From Deltaproteobacteria bacterium (lineage in GTDB: Bacteria > Desulfobacterota_B > Binatia > UBA9968): a DNA stretch of 6,410 bases. Both the position numbers and the translations under genes were made by a program. Shown here piece after piece: positions 4,777 to 6,410 of the stretch; position 1 is the stretch's first letter, and the number at the start of each line of letters is the position of its first letter. The notes below the pieces were generated by a model that worked only from the letters and a program-made list of their open reading frames with translations, was not told where the DNA came from and made no database searches. The stretch spans positions 1-6,410 of the forward strand of contig JAPUHZ010000436.1 of the NCBI GenBank assembly GCA_027297485.1, given 5' to 3'.

Positions 4777-6140
4777 TAGAAAGCCATCTTCGCAAACTGG
4801 AGGCCGATTATTGTTCTTGGGGAGACGCGGTTCACTCCGCCGAGTCGCCCAAAATATTTGAGAGCTGTGAGGGCAGTTTCCTCTATGACTCTAAAGGCAC
4901 CCCCTATCTTGACCTCCAGATGACCTCGGCCACAGCGAGCTTCGGTTACCGCAATAAACGGCTCACCCAAGCCCTGAAGGACCAACTTGATCGTCTTCCT
5001 CAAATGGGCAGCCACTATCTCAACGCAGAGAGGGTCGAGGTCTCAGCCCGCATCGCCCAACTGTGTGAAAGGACCTTCCATAAAAAGGGAAGGGTCCTTT
5101 TCAGTGTGAGCGGGGCTGGGGCAATCGAAGAGGCGATCAAGCTCGTGCGCAATTACACCCACAAAAACTCCGGCTTTGCCTTCATGGGCGGTTACCATGG
5201 CCGGACCCTGGGGGCCTCCGCGATCACCTCGAGCTATCGCTATCGACGGCGCTATGGCCACTTCGGTGACCGGGCTCAATTCATCCCTTACCCCTACTGC
5301 TTCCGCTGTTTTTACGAGCTAAAGCGGGAAGATTGTGGCCTTTACTGTCTCAAGCAGTTCGAGAAACTCTTTGACACTGAATACAACTCGTTCTGGGACT
5401 CCAAGGCCGGAGAATGTGAGTTCGGCGCCTTGTACATGGAGCCGCTTCAGGGAACTGGAGGCTATGTGATTCCCCCTAAGGAGTACTTTGTTGGGCTCAA
5501 AAAAATTCTCAAAGAGCGTAAGATCCTCCTGGTTGACGATGAGGTCCAAATGGGTTTCTTCCGCACGGGGAAGCTATGGGCCATCGAGCACTTGGGTATT
5601 ACGCCGGACATTCTCGTTTTCGGCAAGACTCTGACCAACGGCCTTAACCCCCTGTCAGGGCTCTGGGCCAGCGAGGAAATCATCAGCCCCGAAATGTTTC
5701 CCCCTGGCTCGACTTACTCAACTTATGCGCCTAACCCCCAGGGATTGGCTGTGGCCTTGGAAGTGCTAAAGCTCCTCGATGAAGAGGACTATGAGAAAAA
5801 GGTTACAGAGAAAGGACTGTACTTTTTGGGGCAGCTCAAGGATTTGCAAAAAAAGTATCGCAGGATCATGGGCAACGTGGATGGACGTGGCCTGGCCCTC
5901 AGAATTGAGTTGTGCCAGGAGGACGGCATCACGCCGAATCCCGAATTGACCCAAAGGATCTTTCAAGAAGGGTTAAAGGGGGATCTCAAGAACAACGGAA
6001 AAAGCCATGGATTGGTCCTAAATATCGGCGGATACCACAAAAACGTCTTCAGCCTTTCTCCGTCCTTTGAGATTACCAGAGAGGAAATCGACTTAGCTAT
6101 AGAGTTCTTCGATCAACTGATGATAAGGGGTCTAAAATAA
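4773..6140 (+). CDS. Class III PLP-dependent aminotransferase (4-aminobutyrate aminotransferase-like)
   Basis: 455 residues, normal length for fold-type I class III enzymes. Visible marks: SGAGAIEEAIKL at 113-124 (phosphate-binding region), YHGRTLG at 141-147 (Y141 stacks on PLP), MEPLQGTGGY at 222-231, VDDEVQMGF at 254-262 (D256 to the PLP ring nitrogen, Q259), FGKTLTNG at 283-290 (Schiff-base lysine K285) and TYSTYAPNP at 314-322. Known for the family: cytoplasmic transfer of a terminal amino group to or from a 2-oxo acid, with substrates such as GABA, ornithine, diaminobutyrate or beta-alanine. Oddities: the usual SGSEAN/SGTEAN loop reads SGAGAI, GFGRTGK reads GFFRTGK, and an insertion at 170-200 carries four Cys (176, 179, 188, 192) that could bind a metal. 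The coupled HAD phosphatase suggests a substrate made by dephosphorylation, but none can be named. No clear terminator follows. Confidence 0.9.
   Translation: MIESHLRKLEADYCSWGDAVHSAESPKIFESCEGSFLYDSKGTPYLDLQMTSATASFGYRNKRLTQALKDQLDRLPQMGSHYLNAERVEVSARIAQLCERTFHKKGRVLFSVSGAGAIEEAIKLVRNYTHKNSGFAFMGGYHGRTLGASAITSSYRYRRRYGHFGDRAQFIPYPYCFRCFYELKREDCGLYCLKQFEKLFDTEYNSFWDSKAGECEFGALYMEPLQGTGGYVIPPKEYFVGLKKILKERKILLVDDEVQMGFFRTGKLWAIEHLGITPDILVFGKTLTNGLNPLSGLWASEEIISPEMFPPGSTYSTYAPNPQGLAVALEVLKLLDEEDYEKKVTEKGLYFLGQLKDLQKKYRRIMGNVDGRGLALRIELCQEDGITPNPELTQRIFQEGLKGDLKNNGKSHGLVLNIGGYHKNVFSLSPSFEITREEIDLAIEFFDQLMIRGLK
5068..5101 (+). other. Intragenic terminator-like hairpin
   Basis: AAAGGACC (5068-5075) pairs with GGTCCTTT (5093-5100), continued by TTCC (5076-5079) with GGAA (5088-5091) past one bulged G; the loop is 8 nt. 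TTTT at 5098-5101 overlaps and ends the stem. It lies about 300 bases into the aminotransferase gene. It may be chance, or an attenuating pause site. Confidence 0.3.
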
Positions 6141-6410
6141 CCTCCATTTTATTAATGAGTTCATAAGTAACTTGACAGGCCTACGGTCCCTAATAATGGC
6201 CGGCCTTCGGGTCGAGCCCTTCCAAGCACGGTCAAGGCTTCGACTGAGTTCAGCCGAACGTCTGGGCCTCTGCCTTGTAGACCACCCCCCCCCGTTCTCT
6301 CCAAGGGTGGCTATTCCCACCGCCCGGGCCAGAACGCAACCTTCATGTCCCTGTGCCCGCGCGCTCTCCAGGACTCGCCCCTCGGTCGCCTGATGACACC
6401 TTACTAATGA
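6132..6410 (-). other. Open minus-strand frame reaching the right edge, coding status doubtful
   Basis: On the minus strand the frame is open from the right edge for 92 codons to a stop at 6134-6132, inside the end of the aminotransferase gene. It reads through a run of nine G (C at 6285-6293 on the + strand) as part of NGGGWST. The product is rich in Arg and I recognise no domain. A + strand frame is open across much of the same stretch (6172-6393), as expected in GC-rich DNA. It could be the end of a gene or a degraded element; I cannot tell. This stretch otherwise holds only the palindrome at 6239-6258. Confidence 0.2.
6239..6258. repeat. REP-like palindrome
   Basis: TTCG (6239-6242) and CTGA (6244-6247) pair with TCAG (6250-6253) and CGAA (6255-6258), with an A/C mismatch at 6243/6254 and GT in the middle. 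The wording TTCGACTGAGTTCAGCCGAAC is close to a type of short dispersed palindrome seen between genes in many bacterial genomes. It lies about 100 bases after the aminotransferase stop; no T-run follows. Confidence 0.45.

Noticed and set aside
4506..5015. 169-codon minus-strand open frame
   Set aside because: It spans the junction of two well-supported + strand genes, has no recognisable domain and is explained as their shadow.
6172..6199. TTGACA (6172-6177) with TAATGG (6194-6199), spacing 16, as a promoter
   Set aside because: The -10 match is poor, the better TAATAA word is only 13 bases away, and no gene is supported downstream.

Overview
The window suggests a Gram-negative bacterium: it carries a Wzz-type polysaccharide co-polymerase and a Wzi-type outer-membrane beta-barrel, which need an inner and an outer membrane. 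Base composition looks near 50% GC. No gene here fixes the phylum. The short-period degenerate repeats between genes give an impression of an environmental lineage such as Desulfobacterota, Nitrospirota or NC10, but that is only an impression.

Layout, all genes on the + strand. (1) 2-733 is the 3' part of a Wzz/GNVR-domain chain-length regulator, cut by the left edge. (2) 734-777 is a short gap of 7-bp repeats that invert on themselves. (3) 778-1944 is a complete FAD-dependent geranylgeranyl-reductase-family oxidoreductase. (4) 1945-2163 is a gap mostly filled by a 180-184 bp element with inverted ends and a flanking direct repeat, which looks like a non-autonomous miniature transposable element (MITE). 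(5) 2164-3819 is a Wzi-family capsule/exopolysaccharide outer-membrane protein whose first ~33 codons overlap an 8-bp periodic repeat; the same repeat type recurs right after its stop. (6) 3820-4092 is a gap with that repeat, then 80 bp of nothing recognisable, then three consecutive hairpins. (7) 4093-4776 and 4773-6140 are a translationally coupled pair: a MtnX-like HAD phosphatase and a class III PLP aminotransferase. (8) 6141-6410 is a GC-rich tail with no convincing gene, holding a REP-like palindrome, a run of nine C and a weak minus-strand open frame that runs off the edge.

How the genes may work together: the Wzz-like and Wzi-like proteins point to an exopolysaccharide or capsule export locus. 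The reductase could act on a polyprenyl lipid (quinone tail or glycan carrier), and the phosphatase/aminotransferase pair could make an amino-containing small molecule. Both functional links are inferred from position only; no substrate can be read from the sequence.

The most unusual content is in the gaps: a candidate MITE, 7- and 8-bp periodic repeats that run into coding sequence at a C-terminus and an N-terminus, and a hairpin cluster just upstream of the HAD gene.
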